DNA of 9,747 bases from Bacteroidota bacterium (GCA_030592205.1 JAUVKA010000119.1:1-9747); one strand, 5' to 3'; shown: positions 1 to 7,350, counted from the first letter of the stretch. Made by a program: numbers and translations. The notes: generated from the sequence alone by a model not told the origin.

Positions 1-1429
1 ATCCCCTGAGCGAGTATATCCCCCCAAGTTTAAATCTTTCATTATCATAAACTTGGCCTCCATTCAGATATCCTCCACGTCCACCAATATTTAAAACCAG
101 GAATGTCCCAAGTGGAAGAAAGAAAGCTGCACTGCCGGTATTCTCCCAATAAACGCTGCTGCTATCTGTCATGTCTGATTTTCCTAAACTCTTATTGCCT
201 ACCCCCAGATTAGCCTTGATTATGAATCCTTTGCTGGGATTAAGTGGATTCTCAAGTTGCTCCCAATTCCAGCTCAAACCATAAAGTTTAACATCAAGAT
301 CTGCAAGAAAAGGATTTGGCTCTTGAAGAAGCACAGAGCTGGCTTTTTGTCGGATATAAAATCCAATCCTGTTTTGGATACGAAAAGCCACTTGTATTCC
401 AAAACTCCAATCTGTACTTAGGTAACTACTGTCCTTCCTGTATATATTCATTGAGGAGGAAAAACCGATGGGCCAAGCCATGAAATAAGGAATATCAAAC
501 CCTGCATTTAGCTCTTGGTTCTGATTCCCTGGAGCCTTCCATCTTATCCTAAAAGTTTCAGCTTGCTTCAGAAGATTATTTAGGCTGAGATCTATGCTAC
601 CCGTTAATGAAATCCCAGTTCGATTGTCAGCTCCGGGGACCAAGCCAATCAAACCATCAAAACTATTAGCCATTTTTCTTTTTGGACTAAGGTAAATCCA
701 GGCTTTGTCCTCAGCAAATCCAACCTCCAGTGGGCGGGCCATTTGGATAATCTCACTATTTTCCAATTGTTTACCTGCCCGTAAAATTCTTTTTTCACTA
801 TATGGCTGCCCAATTTTTATTCCAATTATCTGCTCAAGCACTCCATCAGATACAAGTCTATCTGATCTATTAACAATACTGTCGATCCTAATAAATTGGC
901 CGGCATCCACAATTATGCTGGCTTCCACAATACTGTCTGAAATTGTGATCGAATCATATCTGACCGAAGCAAAAGGGTAGCCATTATTTTCATAAATCTT
1001 CACATAGGCATCCCGAATATTTTCAATTTCTTCTATCGAAATGGATTTTCCTGATTTCACTCTAAGTGACCTGGGAATTCTTGAAAAACCGGGTGGATGT
1101 GCCCTGGGCAAGGACACACGGCCCCAATTATATGAATATCCCGAATAAAAATCAGTTCTAATGAAAGCCTTACTCACTTCCAGCGAGTTAAAACCAGCAG
1201 CCAGATAACCAGCCTGATAATAACGATCACGCAAGGTCACCATGGCATTAACTGCTTCTGTTGAATCAGGGAATAGTGATTTGGTGATCTCCGTTATCCA
1301 TTCCTTGTTTGCCGTATTGGCTGGAAAATCAATATCAAGTTTGTATCTATTTTCCTGGTTAAAAGCCTCCTGGTTGAATAGGAGACAAAAAATCAGACTT
1401 AAAGCTAATGTGGATTGCCTGAGGATCAA
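1..1429 (-). CDS. Omp85-family (BamA/TamA-like) outer-membrane protein, N-terminal part
   Basis: The visible 476 residues run off the left edge, so the C-terminal strands of the barrel are missing. Residues 1 to about 21 form a signal peptide. Residues about 100-250 read as POTRA-type modules, for example YENNGYPFASVRYDS (146-160) followed by a hydrophobic beta strand and a new module at QFIRIDSI. From about 257 the sequence becomes alternating, aromatic-rich beta-barrel strands. Two barrel landmarks fit Omp85: NPLNPSKGF (394-402) and GGIYSLRG at the visible end, matching the conserved (V/L)RG loop-6 motif. Family members insert or translocate proteins at the outer membrane; a specific client cannot be inferred. 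The start is a TTG at 1429-1427. The frame has TAA immediately upstream, and the first in-frame ATG (1243) would remove the signal peptide. The gene is divergent from the lamin-tail gene. BamA itself is less likely because the periplasmic part is short. Confidence 0.85.
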   Translation of the reverse strand, partial: MILRQSTLALSLIFCLLFNQEAFNQENRYKLDIDFPANTANKEWITEITKSLFPDSTEAVNAMVTLRDRYYQAGYLAAGFNSLEVSKAFIRTDFYSGYSYNWGRVSLPRAHPPGFSRIPRSLRVKSGKSISIEEIENIRDAYVKIYENNGYPFASVRYDSITISDSIVEASIIVDAGQFIRIDSIVNRSDRLVSDGVLEQIIGIKIGQPYSEKRILRAGKQLENSEIIQMARPLEVGFAEDKAWIYLSPKRKMANSFDGLIGLVPGADNRTGISLTGSIDLSLNNLLKQAETFRIRWKAPGNQNQELNAGFDIPYFMAWPIGFSSSMNIYRKDSSYLSTDWSFGIQVAFRIQNRIGFYIRQKASSVLLQEPNPFLADLDVKLYGLSWNWEQLENPLNPSKGFIIKANLGVGNKSLGKSDMTDSSSVYWENTGSAAFFLPLGTFLVLNIGGRGGYLNGGQVYDNERFKLGGIYSLRG

Positions 1430-1492
1430 TTATGTTTACGTATTAACCTGTGATTCTGCATAGTATCCATTTCCTAAATCTATTTTAACCTG

Positions 1493-1506
1493 TCGTAATA
1501 TTACGA
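1493..1506. promoter_or_regulatory. 14-bp perfect palindrome in a divergent intergenic region, candidate operator
   Basis: TCGTAATATTACGA is its own reverse complement. It sits in the 177-bp gap between two divergent genes, 64 bp from the Omp85 start and 101 bp from the lamin-tail start. This is a usual place for a dimeric regulator site serving one or both genes. No regulator gene is adjacent, and no clear TAnnTTTG promoter box was found on either strand of this gap, so the operator role is only a suggestion from position and symmetry. The rest of the gap (1430-1606) holds nothing else I can name. Confidence 0.3.
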
Positions 1507-1606
1507 ATATTGTGTTGGGTGAAAAATTTCTTAAGTAAATTTTCCATTCTGCACACTGGCATGCATCTATTAAAGTAAACACAATTGTTTCACCAAAACG
1601 AATAGT

Positions 1607-2458
1607 ATGAAAAAGAAATTGTATTCTTTCGGGATCGCCGTTATTATCCTGCTTATGTTTTCAGCAAATAGTAATGGACAAGATGTTCCCCAGCCAGGCG
1701 ACCTGCTTATAACAGAATTCCTTGCGAACCCTGGAGCAGTATCAGACACCAAAGGAGAATGGATTGAACTTCTGAACACATCTGAACAAACCCTGTTATT
1801 AACTGATTTACTTATCAAGGATGATGGATCAAATAAAAATACAGTAGAGGGAGATGAAGCTATCATTTTACCGGCCGGAGAATATTTTCTGATGGCCCGA
1901 TCTGCTAATTCGGAAGAAAATGGAGGAGTAACACCAGATTATATATATTCGAATTTTACTCTAAGTAATTCTGAAGATGAGATTATCCTTTGTCTTCCAG
2001 ATGGTACTGTATTGGATCAGGTAAAATACGATTCTGGTTGGCAGATTGCCAGTGGTGTATCCCTTGAATTAGATCCAGAATTAGTCGACTCCGGATTAAA
2101 CGATGATGCAGAAAATTGGAATCTGGCTTCAATACAATTTGGAGATGGGGATATGGGTAGTCCGGGTATGGCAAACTCCTCAGCAACAGGAATTAATCAA
2201 CAAGGTATTGTTGAGTATCTGGAGGTTTATCCTAATCCATGCTTTGGAATGCTGAATATCCAACTACAGCTTAATAAGAAGGTTCCGGTTCTCATTAGCA
2301 TGATTAACCTTGTTGGGCAGGAAATCAATATTTTCGAATGTGACTTATGCAAAGAAATTAGCCTTGTCATGGATACAGAATGGCTGGAAAAAGGGATATG
2401 GATTATCCGCACTAACTACGGATCTCAAACAGAATTATGTAAGGTTCTTATCTATTAA
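1607..2458 (+). CDS. secreted lamin-tail-domain protein with type IX secretion sorting domain
   Basis: This 283-residue protein begins with a Sec signal peptide (lysine-rich start, hydrophobic core about 7-20, likely cleavage near the SNG-QDV region). A lamin tail (LTD) immunoglobulin-like fold follows at about 30-180. Its signature is LLITEFLANPG...GEWIELLNTSEQ at 33-61, then a valine/leucine-rich core, LDQVKYDSGW (136-145) and the closing GSPG (184-187). A short linker leads to a type IX sorting domain from about 205, beginning EVYPNPCFGMLNIQL and ending in the short basic-hydrophobic tail CKVLIY. Such proteins cross the outer membrane by the type IX system and are released or anchored on the surface. 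What this LTD binds is unknown; in bacteria the domain often accompanies nucleases or other enzymes, but none is fused here. Its stop overlaps the stop of mogA on the opposite strand. Confidence 0.88.
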   Translation: MKKKLYSFGIAVIILLMFSANSNGQDVPQPGDLLITEFLANPGAVSDTKGEWIELLNTSEQTLLLTDLLIKDDGSNKNTVEGDEAIILPAGEYFLMARSANSEENGGVTPDYIYSNFTLSNSEDEIILCLPDGTVLDQVKYDSGWQIASGVSLELDPELVDSGLNDDAENWNLASIQFGDGDMGSPGMANSSATGINQQGIVEYLEVYPNPCFGMLNIQLQLNKKVPVLISMINLVGQEINIFECDLCKEISLVMDTEWLEKGIWIIRTNYGSQTELCKVLIY

Positions 2459-2964
2459 CTATGATCATCTACTCCATGGATCATTTTAAGAGAATGCATT
2501 ATTGTCGGTAATATTTCTGAACAATATTCGGTCACTGCCCTTAAGCTGCCTGGCAGAGTATACACCAAAGAATGCCCCATAGTACCTGCCACACTTCTTG
2601 ACACTAATGCATTTGGCTTAATCATTCCATACTTTACCCGGATCATTTCCATGATTCCGGGTATTTCTTTATCAAGTAATTTCTTAACAACATCAGGAGT
2701 AAAATCCCGGGGACCTATACCTGTTCCCCCAGTAGTGAAAATAACATGAACCGCAGAATTCCTTGACTCAACCAGCAGGTTTTCCAAAAGGTCAGGATCA
2801 TCGGGTATCAGATGTTTATGTATCTCAATTTCGTGGCCCTTATCCTTGAAGAAAGACTGAAGCATCTCTTCAATTCCCGGTCCGCTAAGATCTTCGTATT
2901 CACCCTTGCTTGCCCGGTCGCTCAAGGTAATTATCCGGAATAGTATTTTATCAGGCAGGGTCAT
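2455..2964 (-). CDS. mogA: MogA/MoaB-family molybdopterin adenylyltransferase
   Basis: This 169-residue protein carries the family signatures in order: TLSDRASKGEYEDLSGP (13-29), the nucleotide-loop motif TTGGTGIGPRDFTP (77-90) with the conserved Asp87, and LPGS (137-140). The enzyme adenylylates molybdopterin with ATP to give the AMP-adduct that MoeA uses for molybdate insertion, in the cytoplasm. Length is normal for the single-domain family. MogA is preferred over the paralog MoaB because of the SDRASKGEYEDLSGP opening, but the families overlap. The ATG lies inside the 3' end of moaC (14-bp overlap), which suggests translational coupling. The last gene of the cluster, it ends against the oppositely oriented lamin-tail gene with a 4-bp overlap. 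Confidence 0.9.
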   Translation of the reverse strand: MTLPDKILFRIITLSDRASKGEYEDLSGPGIEEMLQSFFKDKGHEIEIHKHLIPDDPDLLENLLVESRNSAVHVIFTTGGTGIGPRDFTPDVVKKLLDKEIPGIMEMIRVKYGMIKPNALVSRSVAGTMGHSLVYTLPGSLRAVTEYCSEILPTIMHSLKMIHGVDDHS

Positions 2965-3406
2965 GCTTTATTTTATCAATTAATTTAACATCCCCGATTA
3001 TCATACTCTTGTCCACAGCCTTACACATATCATAAACAGTAAGTAAAGCAATACTAACTGCTGAAAGGGCTTCCATTTCCACGCCGGTTTGACCAATACA
3101 GCGAAGTTCACTACTTATAACAACTCCGGAATCAGTTACCTTACCCACCACGCTAATCTTTGTTAACTGCAAAGGATGGCAAAGGGGAATCAGCTCTGCA
3201 GTTCTTTTAGCTGCCTGTACACCCGCAATTTCTGCCACAGTAATCACATCACCTTTCTTCATCTCATTGTCGCGGATTAAGGTTATGGTTTCCGGAGTAA
3301 GACAAATCATACCTTCTGCGCGAGCAATACGTAATTGTTCAGGTTTATGACCAACATCCACCATCCGGGCCCGGCCTTCTTTATCAGTATGACTTAGTTT
3401 TGACAT
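2951..3406 (-). CDS. moaC: cyclic pyranopterin monophosphate synthase MoaC
   Basis: This 151-residue protein is full length for MoaC, which converts 3',8-cyclo-7,8-dihydro-GTP made by MoaA into cyclic pyranopterin monophosphate, the second half of the first molybdenum-cofactor step. Hallmarks are GVQAAKRTAELIPLCHPL (62-79) with Cys76-His77, TGVEMEALSAVSIALL (107-122), and VYDMCKAVDK (124-133). Asp126 and Lys129 correspond to the catalytic Asp128 and Lys131 described for the E. coli enzyme, and His77 matches E. coli His77, so the active site appears intact. It overlaps mogA by 14 bp downstream. Upstream it is separated from moaA by 157 bp of heptamer repeats, so transcription could continue from moaA, or moaC may depend on a promoter not recognised here. 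Confidence 0.96.
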   Translation of the reverse strand: MSKLSHTDKEGRARMVDVGHKPEQLRIARAEGMICLTPETITLIRDNEMKKGDVITVAEIAGVQAAKRTAELIPLCHPLQLTKISVVGKVTDSGVVISSELRCIGQTGVEMEALSAVSIALLTVYDMCKAVDKSMIIGDVKLIDKIKHDPA

Positions 3407-3412
3407 TGTACT

Positions 3413-3513
3413 GTTACTCGTTACTCAGTTATTCGTTACTCGTTAATCGTTAATCGCTATTCGTTATTCGTTATTCGTTATTCGTTACTCGGTTACTCGT
3501 TACTCAGTTACTC
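3413..3513. repeat. 7-bp tandem repeat array (14 units) between moaA and moaC
   Basis: Fourteen 7-bp units of the form GTTACTC, GTTATTC, GTTAATC or GCTATTC (plus strand) run through 3413-3513. Nine are uninterrupted from 3428 to 3490, and only three single extra bases break the phase (3427, 3491, 3506). Read along the moaA-moaC transcript, the units are GAGTAAC, GAATAAC, GATTAAC and GAATAGC. Every unit therefore carries TAA or TAG, and because 7 is not a multiple of 3 the stops fall in all three frames. There are no spacers, so this is not CRISPR. It resembles in style the heptanucleotide short tandem repeats known from cyanobacteria. Confidence 0.95.
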
Positions 3514-3530
3514 TATACCTATACTTATCC

Positions 3531-3551
3531 TCAAGCCGTAAGCCTCAAGCC
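3531..3551. repeat. three AAGCC-core heptamers just downstream of moaA
   Basis: Units TCAAGCC, GTAAGCC and TCAAGCC follow each other without gaps, between the moaA stop and the longer GTTANTC array. The same AAGCC core in 7-bp spacing recurs at 7523-7550 at the 3' end of the RND gene, so this is one dispersed repeat family. No hairpin or T-run of a terminator is present here. Confidence 0.7.
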
Positions 3552-3563
3552 TTATAAGTATTT

Positions 3564-4364
3564 TTAACCTCCAATATTATAAAAACTCCCCTGAGGATTC
3601 TGACCACCTCTTTTTGGTTTGTTCTCTAATGCCAATGCAAGGGCCTCTGCCGGACCCATATCACGCACAGAATAAGCTTTAGGACTAAACAGACATGGTT
3701 TTATGTAACCATCACTGGTAAGCCGCAAGCGGTTACAACTTTCGCAAATCCCTCCTTGCCCTCCTTCAACAGGCCTAAAATACCCGGTTTCCATATCCAT
3801 CATGTGAATAAATCTTACTTGCAACCCATTATCCCTGCCAAACTGTTTCACCAATTGTGCATCCGGTTCATCATGACTCTTTTCAATAACACAATTCAGC
3901 TTAATTGGTCGTAAACCAACCTGCTTAGCCTTTTCGATGCCGGCAAACACTTGATTGATATCCCCACCACGAGTTATTGATGCATATTTCTGAGGATCGG
4001 TGGTATCCACACTAACGTTAACCCGATGTAAACCAGCTGATTTAAGTGGTTCTGCAAATCGATCCAGAAGGATAGCATTAGTGGTCATCCCCAGATCGCG
4101 GATACCCGGTACCTGTGCAATCATTGCCACCAATTCCACAATTCCTTTCCTAACCAGGGGTTCGCCCCCGGTAATACGAATCTTACTAAGCCCCATAGGA
4201 ACGACCAATTTAACCACCTCAAGGATCTCATCAAAGCTAAGAATATCATCGTGTTTAAGAGGAGGAACCCCTTCTGGCGGCATGCAATAAGTGCAACGAA
4301 GATTGCAACGATCTGTTACCGATATCCTTAAGTAATTAATTTCCCTGTTAAATCTGTCGTACAT
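3564..4364 (-). CDS. moaA: GTP 3',8-cyclase MoaA, short form
   Basis: This radical SAM enzyme starts molybdenum-cofactor synthesis by cyclising GTP. The N-terminal 4Fe-4S/SAM motif CNLRCTYC is at 20-27 and the SAM-binding GGEPL at 66-70. The C-terminal cluster is CESC...C (Cys207, Cys210, Cys224, C-x2-C-x13-C), with the GTP-contacting Arg212 and Arg214 of NRLRL. The chain ends in the Gly-Gly tail known to be needed for activity. It has 266 residues against about 325-340 in most bacteria. The deficit falls between RFIHMMD (184-190) and the second cluster, where classical MoaA has a longer segment including a GPARxY-like stretch. Because both clusters and the tail are intact, this looks like a lineage-specific compact enzyme and not a deletion allele. 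Its ATG overlaps the end of moeA by 17 bp; moaC follows after the repeats. Confidence 0.93.
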   Translation of the reverse strand: MYDRFNREINYLRISVTDRCNLRCTYCMPPEGVPPLKHDDILSFDEILEVVKLVVPMGLSKIRITGGEPLVRKGIVELVAMIAQVPGIRDLGMTTNAILLDRFAEPLKSAGLHRVNVSVDTTDPQKYASITRGGDINQVFAGIEKAKQVGLRPIKLNCVIEKSHDEPDAQLVKQFGRDNGLQVRFIHMMDMETGYFRPVEGGQGGICESCNRLRLTSDGYIKPCLFSPKAYSVRDMGPAEALALALENKPKRGGQNPQGSFYNIGG

Positions 4365-5523
4365 CTACCCAATCTCCTTTTTCAATAGATTTTATTCCAA
4401 TATCCATAGAAATAATTCCGCTTGCCTGGTTAAGTGCAAAAATATGAGCTGAGCCATGATAATCAAGCGGCATAAGCTCCCCCTCCTTGTTTATCTCAAC
4501 CGGGAACCATGATTGTCGGGATGCCTTCTTTCTGGTTATTCTTTTTCCTGTCGGCAGTTTTATACCCACAGGCTTCCAGTCATGCCCCATACACTTATAA
4601 ATAAATGGCTTGGCCAGTAATTCGAAAATAACGAATGATGAAACAGGATTACCAGGAAGACCTATTACATATTTCCCGTTTCTCACCCCAAAGGTTGAAG
4701 GTTTTCCCGGTTGAACTGCAACTCTCTGAAACTTGAGTTCAAATCCCAACTGTTTCAGTACCTCCGGAACAAAGTCAAATTCCCCCATTGACACCCCGCC
4801 TGAAAGCATTAGAATATCACTTTGATCCAATGCATTTTTTATCATTGCATAGGTCCGTTGCTCATCATCCGGAGCTATCCCAAAATAAACAGGAGATAAT
4901 CCCATACTTTTCAATTGAGCCATCATTTGGGGAGCATTGGAGTTTCTAATTTGTGAAGGACCCGGAACTATTTCCGGTTCAACCAACTCTGTACCAGTAG
5001 CCAATACAGCTACACGTGGTTGTTTGTAAACCTTAAGCTTACTGGCACCTACCGTTGCCAGAACAGGAATATGTCTTACTCCAATCAGGGTGCCGGCCTC
5101 TAAAATAAGATCTCCTTTTTGGACATCTTCACCCAGAATGCAGATATTTGAGCGTGATTTCCCGTTTGAGAATCTAATTTTTCCTGATTTTGTTGTCTCA
5201 GATTGCTCAACCATGATAACAAAATCTGCTCCTGCAGGAACCATCGCACCTGTCATTATCTGAGCACATTGTCCGGGTGCAATACTCATCTTGGGGGTCT
5301 CTCCTGCCTTGATCACCTCCACTAACTCCAATTCCTTGTCCAGATCTGCCTCACGACAAGCGTAACCATCCATGGCACTTTTATCAAAAGGGGGCATATT
5401 AATATCTGAATGAATATTTTGCGCCAGAACTCTACCAGGCGAATCTGTAAAGGAAACCTCCTCAACACTATTTATTTGTGCACTGCTCAGAATTATATCC
5501 AAGGCTTCTGAAAACAATATCAT
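4348..5523 (-). CDS. moeA: molybdopterin molybdenumtransferase MoeA
   Basis: This 391-residue protein is of normal MoeA length and inserts molybdate into adenylylated molybdopterin, the last common step of cofactor assembly, in the cytoplasm. Motifs in order are MPPFDKSAMDGYA (43-55), GQCAQIMTGAMVPAGAD (84-100), the MogA-like domain with ATGTEL (175-180) and SGGVSMGEFDFV (241-252), then QPGKPSTFG (271-279) and GLPGNPVSS (288-296), and a C-terminal beta-barrel domain IV. It is the first gene of the minus-strand cofactor cluster and overlaps moaA by 17 bp, so the two are very probably co-translated. A TAACTTTG box 20 bp upstream of the ATG suggests it heads the transcript. The nearest neighbour on the other side is a divergent secreted protein with no evident link. 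Confidence 0.96.
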   Translation of the reverse strand: MILFSEALDIILSSAQINSVEEVSFTDSPGRVLAQNIHSDINMPPFDKSAMDGYACREADLDKELELVEVIKAGETPKMSIAPGQCAQIMTGAMVPAGADFVIMVEQSETTKSGKIRFSNGKSRSNICILGEDVQKGDLILEAGTLIGVRHIPVLATVGASKLKVYKQPRVAVLATGTELVEPEIVPGPSQIRNSNAPQMMAQLKSMGLSPVYFGIAPDDEQRTYAMIKNALDQSDILMLSGGVSMGEFDFVPEVLKQLGFELKFQRVAVQPGKPSTFGVRNGKYVIGLPGNPVSSFVIFELLAKPFIYKCMGHDWKPVGIKLPTGKRITRKKASRQSWFPVEINKEGELMPLDYHGSAHIFALNQASGIISMDIGIKSIEKGDWVDVRQI

Positions 5524-5542
5524 AATCTTCTTATAAGGCTGG

Positions 5543-5571
5543 CAAAGTTAGGCTTTTTTAAAAAATCCAAC
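5543..5571 (-). promoter_or_regulatory. candidate Bacteroidota promoter for the moeA-moaA transcript
   Basis: On the minus strand TAACTTTG (5550-5543) matches the Bacteroidota -7 consensus TAnnTTTG exactly. About 16 bp upstream lies GTTGG (5571-5567), a weak fit to the -33 TTTG element. Transcription would begin about 5536-5538, giving a very short leader before the moeA ATG at 5523. The rest of the divergent gap (5524-5718) is AT-rich and no matching box was found for the plus-strand gene. Confidence 0.5.
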
Positions 5572-5718
5572 ACATTTTTTCCACAATCAAGATTCTTATG
5601 CATCTATACCAATAGAAACAAAGAAGTAAATCAAAAAACCCGGATGGAACACCTAAAAACAGTCTGATTTTATTAACCCAAATAAATAGAAATTTTATTA
5701 ATCCTAAAAAGTAATATT

Positions 5719-6093
5719 ATGAAATCAAAATTATTTTCAAAAGCTAGATTGCTTATCGTTTCCGCAATTCTTCTGTCGTTTTCGCTGGTAACCGGATTTG
5801 CCGAAGGCCCAACAATGTCTGCATGTCCGCCTGAAACTGGTGGCTATGCTCATGTGGGTAGCAGATCAACAGAGGTTTGCACTAGAACTGTTACAACAGA
5901 AGGCTATTTCTGGCATATTGGAGGAGAAGTTAAATGGGTTGGAGCTATTATTGCCAATGTTGGCGGCTATTTTGAAAAAGGGAAAGATATAAAAACATAT
6001 GAAGGAACAGAGTACAAATGTAATGGTATGAATTATGATTTATGCTGGGTGTGCAATTGCTATTACCAGCCCGTTGTGACAGTTGAAGATTAA
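5719..6093 (+). CDS. small secreted six-cysteine protein, NVEALA-like context
   Basis: I do not recognise this 124-residue protein with confidence. It has a Sec signal peptide (basic start, hydrophobic core about 11-25, probable cleavage after Gly-Phe-Ala at 26-28). The mature part of about 95 residues has six cysteines (36, 54, 101, 109, 112, 114), four of them packed into the C-terminal CNGMNYDLCWVCNC, and many glycines and aromatics. An even number of cysteines in an exported protein suggests disulfides or metal binding; neither is shown. The layout of short signal-bearing protein with a C-terminal cysteine cluster just before a six-bladed propeller lipoprotein resembles loci of the Bacteroidota NVEALA family, but the NVEALA motif itself is absent. 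The downstream gene begins 62 bp later without a terminator between, so the two are probably co-transcribed. Confidence 0.75.
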   Translation: MKSKLFSKARLLIVSAILLSFSLVTGFAEGPTMSACPPETGGYAHVGSRSTEVCTRTVTTEGYFWHIGGEVKWVGAIIANVGGYFEKGKDIKTYEGTEYKCNGMNYDLCWVCNCYYQPVVTVED

Positions 6094-6155
6094 AAAAGCT
6101 TAGATTTACTACATATTCCTGCACCTCAACTAGGAAATCAAAAACCATATCTCAC

Positions 6156-7313
6156 ATGAAGAAACTTCTTTTTTTAATGTTGATTATAGCTGCTGCATGC
6201 ACAAATGATGAAATAAGCTACAACCCTGGTTTAGTTGAACTTGAGTCCTCACAAAAAGGTGGATTACCTTTTATAAGAGATTCTATACTCTCTGATTTCT
6301 CAATATTGAAGCTTGAAACTCCTGATGGTATTTTTTTGGGATCAATTGATAAATTGATTTTCACAAAACATCGGATTTTTATTTCTGACACGAAAATGAT
6401 GAACTCTGTATTCATTTTTGATCTTTACGGACAATACATCAATCACCTCGAAGGGGGCTTCAAAGGACCAGGGGAATTCATCAGGCCACAATCTATAACC
6501 TCTGATTTCAAGAGTGATGAATTGTATGTTTTTGACGACAAACTTCAGAAACTTATCCACTATGATCCGGATGGAGAATTTCTTTCCGAGTTCAAGATGA
6601 AATATACAGCCAATGACGTGGCTAAACTAAATGATGATTATTTTGCCTTCAATTCCGGATATCCTCAAATTGATAATAAAGTCAATTCTTATGACCTAAT
6701 ATGTACCTCAGGCTCTGGAAAGATCAGTAATAAATTTTTACCTCTCAGAGATTGGAGAGTAGGAACAATTTTCAACAAGAACAATGCATTTACAGAGTAT
6801 ATGGACACTGTTTGGTATTGTCCGGTATATAACGACACCATATACAGACTTACTGAATCTAGTCTTAAACCGGTATACCACTTTAATATGGATGACAAAT
6901 TCATTGATGATAAACTTGCAAATAGAATCAAAGTTGATGACCAGGCATGGGAGTATACCCATGCAATAGGGACTTTTCTAAAAGCGGGAAATACTATTTA
7001 CCTTGGATATGGTATTCGCGATCCTCAAACAGGAAGAAAGGTAAGGCTGCATGTTTTTTGTGATATTGACAGCAAAAACATAAGATCTGCATCGAGTTTA
7101 ACAGGATCTGGTTTATCTGATGGTCTTTTCACAGGACCCATATCATCAACAGGAGATTATTTTGTTGGTACTATAGAAGCCTTCCAGGCAAAAAGAAGTT
7201 TAGAGTGGTCAATGGAAGGAAAAGAATTCTCAGAAGAGAGAATGGAATTTTATTTGAACCTCTCTGAAAATGATAATCCGCTGCTTATTTTTTATAAGGT
7301 GGCACCATTCTAA
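6156..7313 (+). CDS. six-bladed beta-propeller lipoprotein (TolB-like/BF3164-like)
   Basis: This 385-residue protein begins MKKLLFLMLIIAAAC with the lipobox cysteine at 15. The following TNDE is acidic, which in Bacteroidota can act as a surface-export signal. The body shows repeating propeller-blade patterns. The clearest are KLIFTKHRIFISDTKMMNSV (66-85), the family-typical GGFKGPGEFIRPQSIT (100-115), DELYVFDDKLQKLIHYDPDG (121-140) and NTIYLGYGI (279-287). The end, DNPLLIFYKV (373-382), is also typical. I place it with the Bacteroidota six-bladed propeller lipoproteins; their ligand is unknown. It follows a small secreted cysteine protein in the same direction, and the propeller might bind or process it, by analogy with other such pairs, which is inference. 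A terminator hairpin lies 37 bp after its stop. Confidence 0.85.
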   Translation: MKKLLFLMLIIAAACTNDEISYNPGLVELESSQKGGLPFIRDSILSDFSILKLETPDGIFLGSIDKLIFTKHRIFISDTKMMNSVFIFDLYGQYINHLEGGFKGPGEFIRPQSITSDFKSDELYVFDDKLQKLIHYDPDGEFLSEFKMKYTANDVAKLNDDYFAFNSGYPQIDNKVNSYDLICTSGSGKISNKFLPLRDWRVGTIFNKNNAFTEYMDTVWYCPVYNDTIYRLTESSLKPVYHFNMDDKFIDDKLANRIKVDDQAWEYTHAIGTFLKAGNTIYLGYGIRDPQTGRKVRLHVFCDIDSKNIRSASSLTGSGLSDGLFTGPISSTGDYFVGTIEAFQAKRSLEWSMEGKEFSEERMEFYLNLSENDNPLLIFYKVAPF

Positions 7314-7350
7314 TACGCTTTTAATCAGAGACTTTATCGCTTTAACACAA

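Noticed and set aside
705..1463. Plus-strand open frames at 705-980 and 1242-1463
   Set aside because: They lie antisense to the Omp85-like gene, whose minus-strand frame is open throughout and has a signal peptide and family motifs.
3413..3513. CRISPR array
   Set aside because: Units are 7 bp, contiguous and without spacers, and no cas genes are nearby.
4000..4290. Plus-strand open frame of 96 residues
   Set aside because: It is antisense to moaA, whose motifs are unmistakable; the product has no recognisable features.
5524..5718. Molybdenum-cofactor riboswitch upstream of moeA
   Set aside because: The leader predicted from the TAACTTTG box is only about 14 bases and the region is low-complexity AT-rich; no structured element was seen.
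5798..6148. Alternative frames at 5798-5992 (plus) and 5948-6148 (minus)
   Set aside because: They overlap the small cysteine protein, which has a clear signal peptide and cysteine pattern; the alternatives have neither.
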